Assembly (NCBI GenBank): GCA_041477005.1
Contig: JBGOUJ010000381.1
Span: forward strand, 1 to 7,706
Reading direction: 5' to 3'
DNA: 7,706 nt
Source: JBGOUJ01 sp041477005
GTDB taxonomy: Bacteria; Acidobacteriota; Terriglobia; Bryobacterales; JACQDG01
The notes under the pieces are model-generated. The model was not told the DNA's origin. It did not search any database and saw nothing but the letters and a program-made list of their open reading frames with translations. Below, one piece after another: positions 1-6,006 of this stretch. Position 1 is the stretch's first letter. Every line of letters starts with the position of its first letter. A program made the position numbers and the translations under genes.

Positions 1-36
1 ATTTCAGCCGCGAATGAACGCGAATGCACGCGAATC
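1..36. repeat. short tandem repeat, CGCGAAT every 10 bases
   Basis: CGCGAAT occurs three times with an exact 10-base period (9-15, 19-25, 29-35), separated by GAA, GCA and then CAG. It lies just past the stop of the membrane protein gene that ends the minus-strand operon. Similar wording is familiar as short dispersed intergenic repeats in several environmental phyla; that comparison is from memory. The left end is cut by the window, so there may be more units. Confidence 0.55.
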
Positions 37-65
37 AGGTTTCCCGTAATCCGGACACCGCTCCC

Positions 66-701
66 TCACGGTCGCGGCTCGGAAGATAGGGCCCGGTCGA
101 TGCAATCATGAAAGCCTCGGTAGAACAGCCAGGCCGTCCCCATCTGGATGACGTGATACAGGTCATTGTGATTGAAGTACCGATGGAGCGTCAGACCGCT
201 GCTCTGGACCCCGGAAGCCGCGAACGTGACCACAATGGCCGCCGCGATCCACCACACGCCTCGGCTGAGCCGCTCCCTTGCCGCCCAAACAAAAAGGCCC
301 AGGGTCGCGAGCATCGCTAGCGCGTAGTCGTAGATCACGTAGCGAAAATCATCGTGGCCGATGATCCAGGTCCCATAGGCGGCGAACTGGACCCCGGCGG
401 CGATCAGCAGGAGACGCCGCGCGCGGCCCGTCGAGGCGGCAAACGCGGCGGCGGCAACCAGGAAGAACCCCGCCAGCCCGAGGCAATAGACCGTGATCTT
501 CCAAAGAGCTGTCCCACCGAGCCAATGATAAGTCCCGCCAAGACCGGCGGACAAGGCGGTGGCCAGAAACGCCGCCGCCGCTAATAGAATGGATCGCTGG
601 CCCGCCGCGCGGCCCCGCCGGAGCAACTGCAGCGCGAACGCCAGGTACACCGCCGCCAGCAGATAATCCGTCAGTGCGGTGACCGGCTCGGCAGGTCTCA
701 T
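66..701 (-). CDS. polytopic membrane protein, DUF6962-like
   Basis: A 211-residue integral membrane protein of unknown function and the last gene of the minus-strand operon. About six or seven hydrophobic segments are visible (roughly 8-27, 36-56, 64-88, 96-114, 121-142, 147-166, 182-197). Conserved-looking polar residues sit near segment ends: H59 in GGTYHW, H116-D117-D118, H173, and the pair H178/H183 in NHNDLYHVIQ. This His/Asp pattern and the C-terminal NDLYHVIQ block recall the DUF6962 family and, distantly, ceramidase-like membrane hydrolases; a hydrolase role is only inference. The start is set by ATG at 701, which overlaps the stop of the preceding 95-residue chimera as ATGA, indicating translational coupling. 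Length and reading frame look intact. Confidence that it is a gene is high; the family name is moderate. Confidence 0.8.
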   Translation of the reverse strand: MRPAEPVTALTDYLLAAVYLAFALQLLRRGRAAGQRSILLAAAAFLATALSAGLGGTYHWLGGTALWKITVYCLGLAGFFLVAAAAFAASTGRARRLLLIAAGVQFAAYGTWIIGHDDFRYVIYDYALAMLATLGLFVWAARERLSRGVWWIAAAIVVTFAASGVQSSGLTLHRYFNHNDLYHVIQMGTAWLFYRGFHDCIDRALSSEPRP

Positions 702-985
702 CGGGAAACCACCGGAAGAATCAAGTGGGACGGCGTGTCGCGTCCGTGGCGGATCGTCTGCCTCGCGGTGACGGGCCGCGTTTCATCCGCGATGCCGCCG
801 CCCGTGTTGGGATTGCGATCGAACCGTGGAAAGTTGCTGCTCGAAACCTCCAGCCGGATCCGATGCCCTCGAAAAAGCACGATGCTGGTCGGCCACAGCT
901 CGATCTCCACCAAAAGCTGCCCCAGCACCCGCAGGCAGAACAGCCCGAGCAACAGCCAGAGCCAGGGTGCGTAGCGGCGGCTCAC
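698..985 (-). pseudogene. chimera: membrane-protein N-terminus fused to CocE/NonD hydrolase C-terminus
   Basis: A 95-residue open frame built from two unrelated parts. Residues 1-26 (MSRRYAPWLWLLLGLFCLRV and the next few) form a single membrane segment like the start of small membrane proteins often encoded beside FAD oxidases. From about residue 27 the sequence is the C-terminal beta-sandwich tail of CocE/NonD or X-Pro dipeptidyl-peptidase-type hydrolases: ELWPTSIVLFRGHRIRLEVS, then SSNFPRFDRNPNTG, ending in SHLILPVV. CocE proteins are usually over 500 residues, so the whole alpha/beta-hydrolase core with its Ser-His-Asp triad is missing. The start is GTG at 985, overlapping the oxidase stop as GTGA. 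The end overlaps the next start as ATGA. Both overlaps survive, which suggests one in-frame internal deletion with its joint near 903-911. It may still be translated, but enzymatic function is very unlikely. Confidence 0.75.
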
Positions 986-2466
986 GCGAACATTTTCTTA
1001 TAGTGCCGGTACCACTCGCTCTGAAATCGCTCCTCCGGGTCGTACTGCTTCTTGAGGCGGAGAAACTCGGGAAGCTGCGGGTAACACGCTTCCACCTGCC
1101 GACGCTTGGCCCAGCGATGGTAAGTGAGATAGTAGCTGCCCTGGCGGCGGATCGCCATGTCGATAAGCCGGCGGAAGGCGTCTGCCGAGTGTTCCAGGCC
1201 CTGCGGCGTGTGCACCACGTGCAGGTTGAAAATCACGCAGGCGTAAGGTTGACGCGCCCACGCCAGGAAACTTTCCCCGTCCCGCTCGATGAGCCGGACC
1301 GTGCCGTAGATGACGTTGACCTGATTCTTCCGGAAGTCCTCCCGCGCCTCGGCCATGAAATCGGCCAGCGCCGGACGCGGAACATAGATCTCGGTAATCA
1401 TCTCGGTGGCCGGATCCTTGGCGCCGAGCCGTTGATCGAGCGGCCGGTGATAGCCCTCCGGATAGAAGCTGAGCTGGTGAGTGTCGGACCAGTAGATCTG
1501 TCCCGAAGTGGAGAGGTAGTAGTCGGCGTACCGCTGGAAGGCGTGACTCTTGTCGGCGTGGGCGAGGGCCAGCAGTTGGAGCCAGTCCTGGTCGGAGAGT
1601 TCCTTCTGCTTCTCCGGCATCGGCGTCGTCGCATCGACCGGCCGATAGCAAGAGAAGACGCCCCGGCGCAGGAAATCCTCGGAGCCGGGGTCGATCGCAT
1701 ACTGGAAGTCTCCATAGAGAAAGCCGGCCGCGATGCGCTTTTCGACCATGGCCATGAGGTCGTCCACGCGGATCACCTCGACGACGCGCTCGATCTTGCG
1801 TCGCGGTTCCAGGCGCAGGGTGACCGAGGAGATCACGCCGAACAGGCCGTAGCCGCCGATGGCCAGCCGGAACAACTGGGCGTTCTCCGTCCGGCTGCAG
1901 CGCCGCGGCTTTCCCCCGGCATCGATCAAAACGAAGGACTCCACGTCGCCGATGAACGGCCTCATCCGCAGCCCGCGGCCGTGCGCGTTGGCGGCCAGGG
2001 CGCCGCCGATGGTGAGGCGATCGGCCCCGGTCTGTTTCTGGCGAATGCCCCAGGCCGGCCCCCTCTCCTCGCCGGCCTTGACAAGAGCGTCGATCAGCGC
2101 CGGCCACTCGATCCCGGCCTGCACTTCCACCAAGCCTTTATCGCGGTCCAGGTGCACCACGCGGTTCAGACGCGTCATGTCGACCAGCACGGCGCCGGCG
2201 CCGAACTGCTGGCCACCCATAGCGTGGCGCCCGCCGGCGATCGAGATGGCCCTCCGCCCGGCCGTCGAAACCACTTTCGCGATTTCCTCCGCGGAGGTAA
2301 CGGTTTCCACGGCGCCCACGCGCGTGGCGTTGAGCTGCGAGTGAATGTCGTTGACTTCGGTTGGTCCGGCCGGCGGCGCCTGCGCCCGGCCCGGGGCGGG
2401 CCACAGTCCCCGCCCCAACCCCCGCCCCAACCCCAGGAGCGCCCCCGAAAACTCGCGCCTATTCAT
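982..2466 (-). CDS. Tat-signal FAD-binding oxidoreductase (aldonolactone/alditol oxidase type)
   Basis: A 494-residue flavoprotein of the PCMH/VAO superfamily, probably oxidising a sugar, sugar lactone or polyol outside the cytoplasm. The N-terminus NRREFSGALLGLG carries a twin-arginine (RRxF) motif and a short hydrophobic stretch. The FAD-binding domain follows: GGRHAMGG at 78-85, where H81 sits at the place of the histidine that carries covalent FAD in related oxidases; the 154-165 block GGALAANAHGRG; and AIGGYGLFGVISSVTLRLEP near 202-221. The C-terminus near 470-490 (YDPEERFQSEWYRHYKK) resembles the closing segment of D-arabinono-1,4-lactone oxidase-type enzymes. The substrate cannot be read from sequence. 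The gene lies 20 bases downstream of a sugar isomerase-like gene and overlaps the next gene by 4 bases, so it is co-transcribed. The start at 2466 keeps the Tat motif; no strong Shine-Dalgarno is seen. Covalent attachment of FAD is inferred. Confidence 0.85.
   Translation of the reverse strand: MNRREFSGALLGLGRGLGRGLWPAPGRAQAPPAGPTEVNDIHSQLNATRVGAVETVTSAEEIAKVVSTAGRRAISIAGGRHAMGGQQFGAGAVLVDMTRLNRVVHLDRDKGLVEVQAGIEWPALIDALVKAGEERGPAWGIRQKQTGADRLTIGGALAANAHGRGLRMRPFIGDVESFVLIDAGGKPRRCSRTENAQLFRLAIGGYGLFGVISSVTLRLEPRRKIERVVEVIRVDDLMAMVEKRIAAGFLYGDFQYAIDPGSEDFLRRGVFSCYRPVDATTPMPEKQKELSDQDWLQLLALAHADKSHAFQRYADYYLSTSGQIYWSDTHQLSFYPEGYHRPLDQRLGAKDPATEMITEIYVPRPALADFMAEAREDFRKNQVNVIYGTVRLIERDGESFLAWARQPYACVIFNLHVVHTPQGLEHSADAFRRLIDMAIRRQGSYYLTYHRWAKRRQVEACYPQLPEFLRLKKQYDPEERFQSEWYRHYKKMFA
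2411..2434. repeat. 12-base tandem duplication in the Tat signal of the oxidase
   Basis: CGCCCCAACCCC is present twice, exactly, in tandem. On the coding (minus) strand it encodes GLGR-type repeats (LGRGLGRG) in the hydrophobic part of the signal peptide. Being a multiple of three, it changes signal length without shifting the frame. Confidence 0.8.
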
Positions 2467-2486
2467 GATGCTCTATCAATACCTCA

Positions 2487-3350
2487 TCACCCCAGCGCTT
2501 GGCGGCAGTAGTCAAAGCACTTCCGAACTTCCTCCACCGTGTCCGCGCCCTTATATTCGTACTCGATGTTGGCGGGGATCTTGTACTTCTTATCCCGGAG
2601 AACGGCCAGAACTTCCTTGATCGGCGTGTCGCCCTGCCCGAACGGAACATTGTCGCCCTGGTTCTTCTTGCGGTCCTTGATGTGGAGGGTCAGGATGTCG
2701 GCGTGGTGCTCTTCCAGGAACTTCACCGCCTCGAAACCGGCGGCGGTGAAGTGCCCGATGTCGAGGTTGATGGCAATGTATTTCGAGTGACCCCGCATGG
2801 CATCGGCAAAATTGTCCGGCGTGGCGAATTCGTTGGGCTTGATGTTGGAGTGGTTGTGGAACCCGACGCGCATTTTGTGCTTCTGGGCGAAAGGATCGAT
2901 GCGTCCGGCCGCGCTAACGTTGGCCGATGCCGTGATGCACTTGGCGCCCATGGCCTTGGCCATCTCGAAGCCGCGCTCGATCTCGGCGTCGGTGAAATCG
3001 TCCCGGAAGCTGTAGTTGAAGGCGTAGAGCTCGATGCCGGCGTCGTGGAACTTGCGGCCCACTTCGCGGAAATGATCGAGCGGCGTCTCCAGGCGAAACT
3101 TTCGCAGCTCCTCGCGGGGGACCCGCGGCGGCTCCACGTGCCCCTGCGAGAGCTCGCACTCCCCCAACCCGATCTGTTTCATCGCCTCAATCGCGGCGTC
3201 CAAAGGCCGGTCGCGAAAGCTGTAGCTCTGCACGCCGATAGTCACCCCCTTCACGACCGACTCCACCTTCGACCGGGCGAGACCGATCGCGGTCGCCGCC
3301 CCGGCGCCCAATGTAATTCGGTTAAAGTCCCTGCGATTCCATTTCGTCAT
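2487..3350 (-). CDS. Tat-signal TIM-barrel sugar phosphate isomerase/epimerase-like protein
   Basis: A 287-residue AP-endonuclease-2/xylose-isomerase-like TIM barrel, the first gene of the minus-strand operon. The family isomerises or epimerises sugars and related polyols using a divalent metal; the substrate here is unknown. It begins with a Tat signal (WNRRDFNRITLGAGAA). The barrel opens with GVTIGVQSYSFRD near 35-47. Likely metal and substrate residues are E66 (CELS), H165/H167 (GFHNHS), D197 and H200 (NLDIGH), H223 and D225 (LHIKD), and E263/E265 (NIEYEY). The frame is open further upstream, but ATG at 3350 is chosen because AAGGAG (3358-3363) lies 7 bases before it and the Tat signal then sits at the terminus. 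ATG at 3356 would leave no spacing. Export together with the oxidase suggests both act on periplasmic sugars. Confidence 0.88.
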   Translation of the reverse strand: MTKWNRRDFNRITLGAGAATAIGLARSKVESVVKGVTIGVQSYSFRDRPLDAAIEAMKQIGLGECELSQGHVEPPRVPREELRKFRLETPLDHFREVGRKFHDAGIELYAFNYSFRDDFTDAEIERGFEMAKAMGAKCITASANVSAAGRIDPFAQKHKMRVGFHNHSNIKPNEFATPDNFADAMRGHSKYIAINLDIGHFTAAGFEAVKFLEEHHADILTLHIKDRKKNQGDNVPFGQGDTPIKEVLAVLRDKKYKIPANIEYEYKGADTVEEVRKCFDYCRQALG

Positions 3351-3357
3351 GCTCATT

Positions 3358-3363
3358 CTCCTT
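3358..3363 (-). promoter_or_regulatory. Shine-Dalgarno AAGGAG of the sugar isomerase-like gene
   Basis: AAGGAG on the minus strand, 7 bases before ATG 3350. It decides between three possible starts (3350, 3356 and 3482): only 3350 has normal spacing. Confidence 0.75.
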
Positions 3364-3383
3364 GTGCCGTTCCGCACCCCGCA

Positions 3384-3450
3384 TTGGCCGCAGAGCCACA
3401 GCGCAAAGCCAGCCTGGTTTTTCTCCGTGGCTCTGGAGCTCTGTGGCCAA
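3384..3450. repeat. nested inverted repeat in the divergent intergenic region
   Basis: Two overlapping inverted repeats are visible. CAGAGCCAC (3391-3399) pairs perfectly with GTGGCTCTG (3427-3435). TTGGCCGCAGAG (3384-3395) pairs with CTCTGTGGCCAA (3439-3450) with one mismatch. The element lies between the divergently transcribed sugar isomerase-like gene and the 3-epimerase-like gene. It could be an operator, or a dispersed palindromic repeat of the CAGAGCCAC/GTGGCTCTG kind. No T tract follows either arm, so a terminator is not favoured. Confidence 0.6.
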
Positions 3451-3505
3451 CCCGGGGCGCATGGCCACTCGCCACGCATCATAGCGCACCCGCGGGCTGC
3501 TGCGG

Positions 3506-3511
3506 TATACT
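3506..3511 (+). promoter_or_regulatory. candidate -10 box TATACT
   Basis: TATACT lies 12 bases before ATG 3524. If used, transcription would start around 3518, leaving only a few bases of leader. No Shine-Dalgarno is visible before 3524, so leaderless translation is possible. No convincing -35 hexamer was found 17 bases upstream. Confidence 0.3.
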
Positions 3512-3523
3512 GCGGCTTCCCAC

Positions 3524-4366
3524 ATGAATCTTTCCCCGTTTCGTCTGGCCGTTTGCAACGAAGTCTTCGAAAAGCGCGACTTTGCCGAGTCGTGCCGCCT
3601 GTTGAAACGAGCCGGATGGCAGGGCATCGAGATCGCGCCTTTTACTCTCGCCGAGGACGCGACCACGTTGCCCGCCCCCCGGCGCCAAGAACTGCGCGAC
3701 ATCGTGGCTTCCGAGGGCGTGGATTTCGTGGGCCTGCACTGGCTGATGGTCGGCCCGGCGGGCTTGCACGTCACCACGCCCGACACCGCCGTGCGCCGCC
3801 GAAGCTGGCAATACGTCGCCGGCCTGATCGATCTGTGCGCCGACCTCGGCTCGGGCGGCGTCATGGTCTTCGGCTCGCCCAAGCAGCGCAGCTCCACCGG
3901 CGGCCTGAGCCCCGCCGAGGCCACGAAGAACTTCGTCGACGGCATCGCCGGCGTCGCCCCGAGGGCGGTCGAGCGGGGCGTGACCATCTGCATCGAGCCG
4001 CTCTCTCCCGCCCAGACCGACGTGCTGCTCAGCCTGGACGAGGCCGCCGCCATGGTCGCCCAGATCTCGAGCCCGGCCGTCCGCACCATGTACGATTCCC
4101 ACAACGCCATCGACGAGCAGGAGCCGCACGAAAAGCTGGTGGACCGGCATTTCGATCTGATCCGCCACATTCACGTCAACGAAATGGACGGCACCCATCC
4201 CCGCCCCGGCGGCGGTCACGACTTCAAGCCGGTCCTGCAAACACTGAAGAATCGTGGCTATCAAGGCTGGGTTTCCATGGAAGTGTTCGATTTTTCGCTC
4301 GGCGCCGAAAAGATCATCGCCGAGGCCGGGGCCTATCTGCGCAGCGAAATGGGCCAACTGCGCTAA
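3524..4366 (+). CDS. TIM-barrel sugar isomerase/3-epimerase-like protein
   Basis: A 280-residue cytoplasmic AP-endonuclease-2-like TIM barrel without a signal peptide. It resembles ketose 3-epimerases and sugar-phosphate isomerases. The four metal ligands expected in the D-psicose/D-tagatose 3-epimerase family are present with near-family spacing: E158 (CIEPLS), D191 (MYDSHN), H217 (IRHIHVNEMD) and E253 (VSMEVFDF), giving gaps of 33, 26 and 36. An acid near strand 2, E36 (GIEIAPF), is also in place. The loop after D191 reads DSH rather than the DxxH I recall from psicose epimerases, so the substrate may differ. ATG 3524 is the natural start and gives a full barrel. The gene is followed after 3 bases by a nucleotide-sugar epimerase, indicating one operon. 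The exact substrate is unknown. Confidence 0.88.
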   Translation: MNLSPFRLAVCNEVFEKRDFAESCRLLKRAGWQGIEIAPFTLAEDATTLPAPRRQELRDIVASEGVDFVGLHWLMVGPAGLHVTTPDTAVRRRSWQYVAGLIDLCADLGSGGVMVFGSPKQRSSTGGLSPAEATKNFVDGIAGVAPRAVERGVTICIEPLSPAQTDVLLSLDEAAAMVAQISSPAVRTMYDSHNAIDEQEPHEKLVDRHFDLIRHIHVNEMDGTHPRPGGGHDFKPVLQTLKNRGYQGWVSMEVFDFSLGAEKIIAEAGAYLRSEMGQLR

Positions 4367-4369
4367 TCT

Positions 4370-5320
4370 ATGCGAATCGTGCTGACCGGAGGGGCCGGCT
4401 TTATCGGCTCGGCGCTGGCGCGCGCGCTGATCGAGCAGAAGGGCGGAGGTCAGCTTGTTGTCGTCGACAATCTGTTGACCGGCAAGACCGGCAACCTCGA
4501 CCCCGTGCGCAGCCAGATCGAGTTTCAGCAGGCCGACATCCGTGACTACAAAGCGATCGAAGGCCTGTTCCGGGGCGCCGACCTGGTCTTTCACCTGGCT
4601 GCAATCCCTTCGGTGCCGCGCTCGATCACCGAGCCGGAGCTCAGCCACCAGGTGAACATCGACGGCACGTTCAACGTGCTGCTCGCCGCCCAGCGCGGCG
4701 GGGTCAAGCGCGTGGTCTACGCCGCCTCGTCTTCGGCTTACGGTGATACGCCGACCCTGCCGAAGGTCGAAACGATGTCCCCCAACCCCAAATCGCCCTA
4801 CGCCGTCCAAAAGCTGCTCGGCGAACACTACGCCCGCGTTTTCACCGAAGTCTACGGCATGGAAACCGTCGCCCTGCGCTTCTTCAACGTCTTCGGGCCC
4901 CGCCAGGACCCCAGCTCCCCTTATTCCGGCGTGATCTCGGTCTTCATCTCGGCCCTGCTCGAACGCCGCGCCCCGACCATCTTCGGCGACGGCGAGCAAT
5001 CCCGCGATTTCACCTACGTGGACAACATAGTCCAGTTGTGCTTGAAAGCCGCCCAGGCGCCACACGTGGCCGGAAAGCTTTACAACGGCGGCGTCGGCGC
5101 CCGCATCACGCTCAACGATACCTGGCGCGCTCTGCAGGCCATCGAGGGCGTCCAGATCCCGCCCCGCTACAGCCCGCCCCGCGAGGGGGACGTGCGCGAT
5201 TCCCAAGCCGACATCTCCACCGCCCGCCGCGACCTGGGCTACGAGCCCACCGTCGATTTCGCAACCGGCCTCCGCCGGACCGTGGAGTGGTTCCGCGCGG
5301 CCAAGCCGGGGAGCGGTTAA
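4370..5320 (+). CDS. NAD-dependent nucleotide-sugar 4-epimerase (GalE/WbpP-like)
   Basis: A 316-residue extended short-chain dehydrogenase that most likely inverts C4 of UDP-glucose or UDP-N-acetylglucosamine for cell-surface glycan synthesis. The Rossmann motif GGAGFIG is at 7-13, the adenine-ribose acid D33 is in VVDN, and HLAAIPSVPRS lies near 75-85. The catalytic Ser is among S120-S122 (AASSSAYGD), with Y144 and K148 forming YxxxK in SPYAVQK. FGDGEQSRDFTYVDN (205-219) and REGDVRDSQADIS (271-283) are the sugar-nucleotide binding blocks typical of WbpP-type UDP-GlcNAc 4-epimerases. Length is normal and nothing is broken. ATG 4370 follows the upstream stop by 3 bases, so translation is probably coupled. 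A divergent copy of codons 286-305 occurs 1607 bases downstream. Choosing between UDP-Glc and UDP-GlcNAc is not possible by eye. Confidence 0.9.
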   Translation: MRIVLTGGAGFIGSALARALIEQKGGGQLVVVDNLLTGKTGNLDPVRSQIEFQQADIRDYKAIEGLFRGADLVFHLAAIPSVPRSITEPELSHQVNIDGTFNVLLAAQRGGVKRVVYAASSSAYGDTPTLPKVETMSPNPKSPYAVQKLLGEHYARVFTEVYGMETVALRFFNVFGPRQDPSSPYSGVISVFISALLERRAPTIFGDGEQSRDFTYVDNIVQLCLKAAQAPHVAGKLYNGGVGARITLNDTWRALQAIEGVQIPPRYSPPREGDVRDSQADISTARRDLGYEPTVDFATGLRRTVEWFRAAKPGSG

Positions 5321-5322
5321 AC

Positions 5323-5419
5323 AGGAAGACAGAAGTACGACTTTGGCGCTCCGACGCGGCCCGCCTTTGGCCGTCGCCTGCAGCGCCTGTTAGGCCGCGT
5401 TTCCGTCATCTGTCTTCCT
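5323..5419. repeat. 11-base inverted repeat flanking the attC-like structure
   Basis: AGGAAGACAGA (5323-5333) and TCTGTCTTCCT (5409-5419) are perfect inverted copies. They enclose the attC-like fold and begin 3 bases after the 4-epimerase stop. The right arm lies inside the coding end of the 94-residue membrane protein. They could mark the ends of a small insertion or form a long stem separating convergent genes. Confidence 0.5.
5345..5395 (-). other. attC-like site at the stop codon of the 94-residue gene
   Basis: Read on the minus strand it begins GCCTAAC (5395-5389), which fits the R'' consensus RYYYAAC, then A, then GGCGCTGCAG, a common attC L'' arm. The strand can fold: GGCGCT (5387-5382) with AGCGCC (5350-5345), CGAC (5376-5373) with GTCG (5355-5352), and GGCC (5372-5369) with GGCC (5361-5358), with unequal bulges and a 7-base loop. 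The TAA stop of the neighbouring gene lies within GCCTAAC, as in integron gene cassettes. The matching R' (GTTRRRY) is not found: after AGCGCC the sequence reads AAAGTCG. It may therefore be a decayed attC, or just a GC-rich hairpin between convergent genes. No integron integrase is seen. Confidence 0.4.
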
Positions 5420-5674
5420 CTTGATGAGACGTCCGACCTGAACGGCTGTTACCAGCAACAAGGAAAACCCCATGGCAGCCGTGCCCAGGAAAATGCCCCA
5501 AATCATCCCCACCGCTGCCGCGTAGCGCACCAACGACGCTCCACCTGGGGGAACAAACAAGCCCCTGACAAATTCGGGAGAAATGAGCGCTACCACCGAC
5601 GCGAACAAGCCGCCCAGGATTGATGAGCCGAGCGCTCCAGCAACAATGTAGAAAAAGTAGCGTAGAAATGTCAT
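5390..5674 (-). CDS. small two-helix membrane protein
   Basis: A 94-residue hypothetical membrane protein. Two long hydrophobic stretches are visible at about 5-32 and 49-80, separated by SPEFVRGLFVPPGGAS and followed by a basic tail (GRLIKRKTDD). The central YAAAVGMIWGIFLGTAAMGF block looks like small Gly/Ala-rich membrane proteins I recall in Planctomycetota and Acidobacteriota; the function is unknown. It is convergent with the 4-epimerase gene, and its stop lies in the attC-like site. ATG 5674 is the only start giving the full first helix; no Shine-Dalgarno is obvious. A decayed RelE toxin lies immediately upstream on the same strand, so it may have been part of a cassette or island. Probably a real gene, judged from sustained membrane-protein composition. 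Confidence 0.65.
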   Translation of the reverse strand: MTFLRYFFYIVAGALGSSILGGLFASVVALISPEFVRGLFVPPGGASLVRYAAAVGMIWGIFLGTAAMGFSLLLVTAVQVGRLIKRKTDDGNAA

Positions 5675-5701
5675 GTGCGTGTGGCCCGCCTAGGCAACCC
5701 C

Positions 5702-5899
5702 TCAACCGAGCATCAACGGCCCTCGGCAAGCGATGTCATAAAAGACGCGAAAACGTTCCACCCGGAGTTCCCACTCGGCGAGCCGGTTCGGCCGCAGTCT
5801 CTTGTTGTTTCTTGTTTCGCGGCTCGGTTCGTGGTTCAAGCAGGACTCGGTCTCGTCAATGATCCCCCGCCGGTCCCGTTTGGTATGCGAGCGCAGGAA
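5702..5899 (-). pseudogene. RelE/ParE-family toxin remnant
   Basis: A 65-codon open stretch on the minus strand with no start codon at its head. The central part is clearly RelE-like: HTKRDRRGIIDETESCLNHE, then ETRNNKRLRPN, then AEWELRVERFRVFYDI. The ETRN.K.LRPN and WELRV..FRVFYD blocks are hallmarks of a common RelE-type mRNA interferase group. An in-frame TGA (5902-5900) stands just before it, and the usual N-terminal strand is absent or out of frame. After FYDI the sequence becomes ACRGPLMLG and stops, so the last strands, including the usual GxKxGNRLFI region, are missing. No antitoxin gene is recognisable nearby. A 111-codon frame on the opposite strand at 5675-6010 is a shadow of it. 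Confidence in the family is good; it is not functional as seen. Confidence 0.72.
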
Positions 5900-5958
5900 T
5901 CAGATGCCACCCACTTCGTCAAGCTACATCCTACCACGATACTAGCCCCGCTGGATCC

Positions 5959-5988
5959 ACCGCCGAGACGCGGAGAGCGCAGAGGAAG
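5959..5988. repeat. degenerate GAGACGCGGAGAGCGCAGAGG repeat
   Basis: The stretch reads as loosely repeated 'gagacgcg gagagcgc agagg' units of about 8 bases. It sits exactly between the RelE remnant and the TIGR03437 remnant, at what must be a junction. Similar CGCAGAG-type strings are, from memory, frequent between genes in several environmental phyla. Confidence 0.4.
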
Positions 5989-6006
5989 GCAGTCGACTCT
6001 CATCCC

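Noticed and set aside
1..36. CRISPR array
   Set aside because: Repeat unit of 7 bases and spacers of 3 bases are far too short.
826..2511. 561-codon plus-strand open frame
   Set aside because: It lies opposite the FAD oxidase gene and the CocE tail, whose family motifs are unmistakable; its own translation is low-complexity antisense typical of GC-rich DNA.
3351..3482. longer N-terminus for the sugar isomerase-like protein, starting at 3482
   Set aside because: It would cover the intergenic palindrome and bury the Tat signal; the start at 3350 has AAGGAG at proper spacing.
2499..3527. 342-codon plus-strand open frame
   Set aside because: Antisense to the Tat-signal sugar isomerase-like gene, which has a good Shine-Dalgarno and conserved metal-binding motifs.
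3479..5206. 575-codon minus-strand open frame
   Set aside because: Antisense to two well-supported plus-strand genes and crossing both; no recognisable domain.
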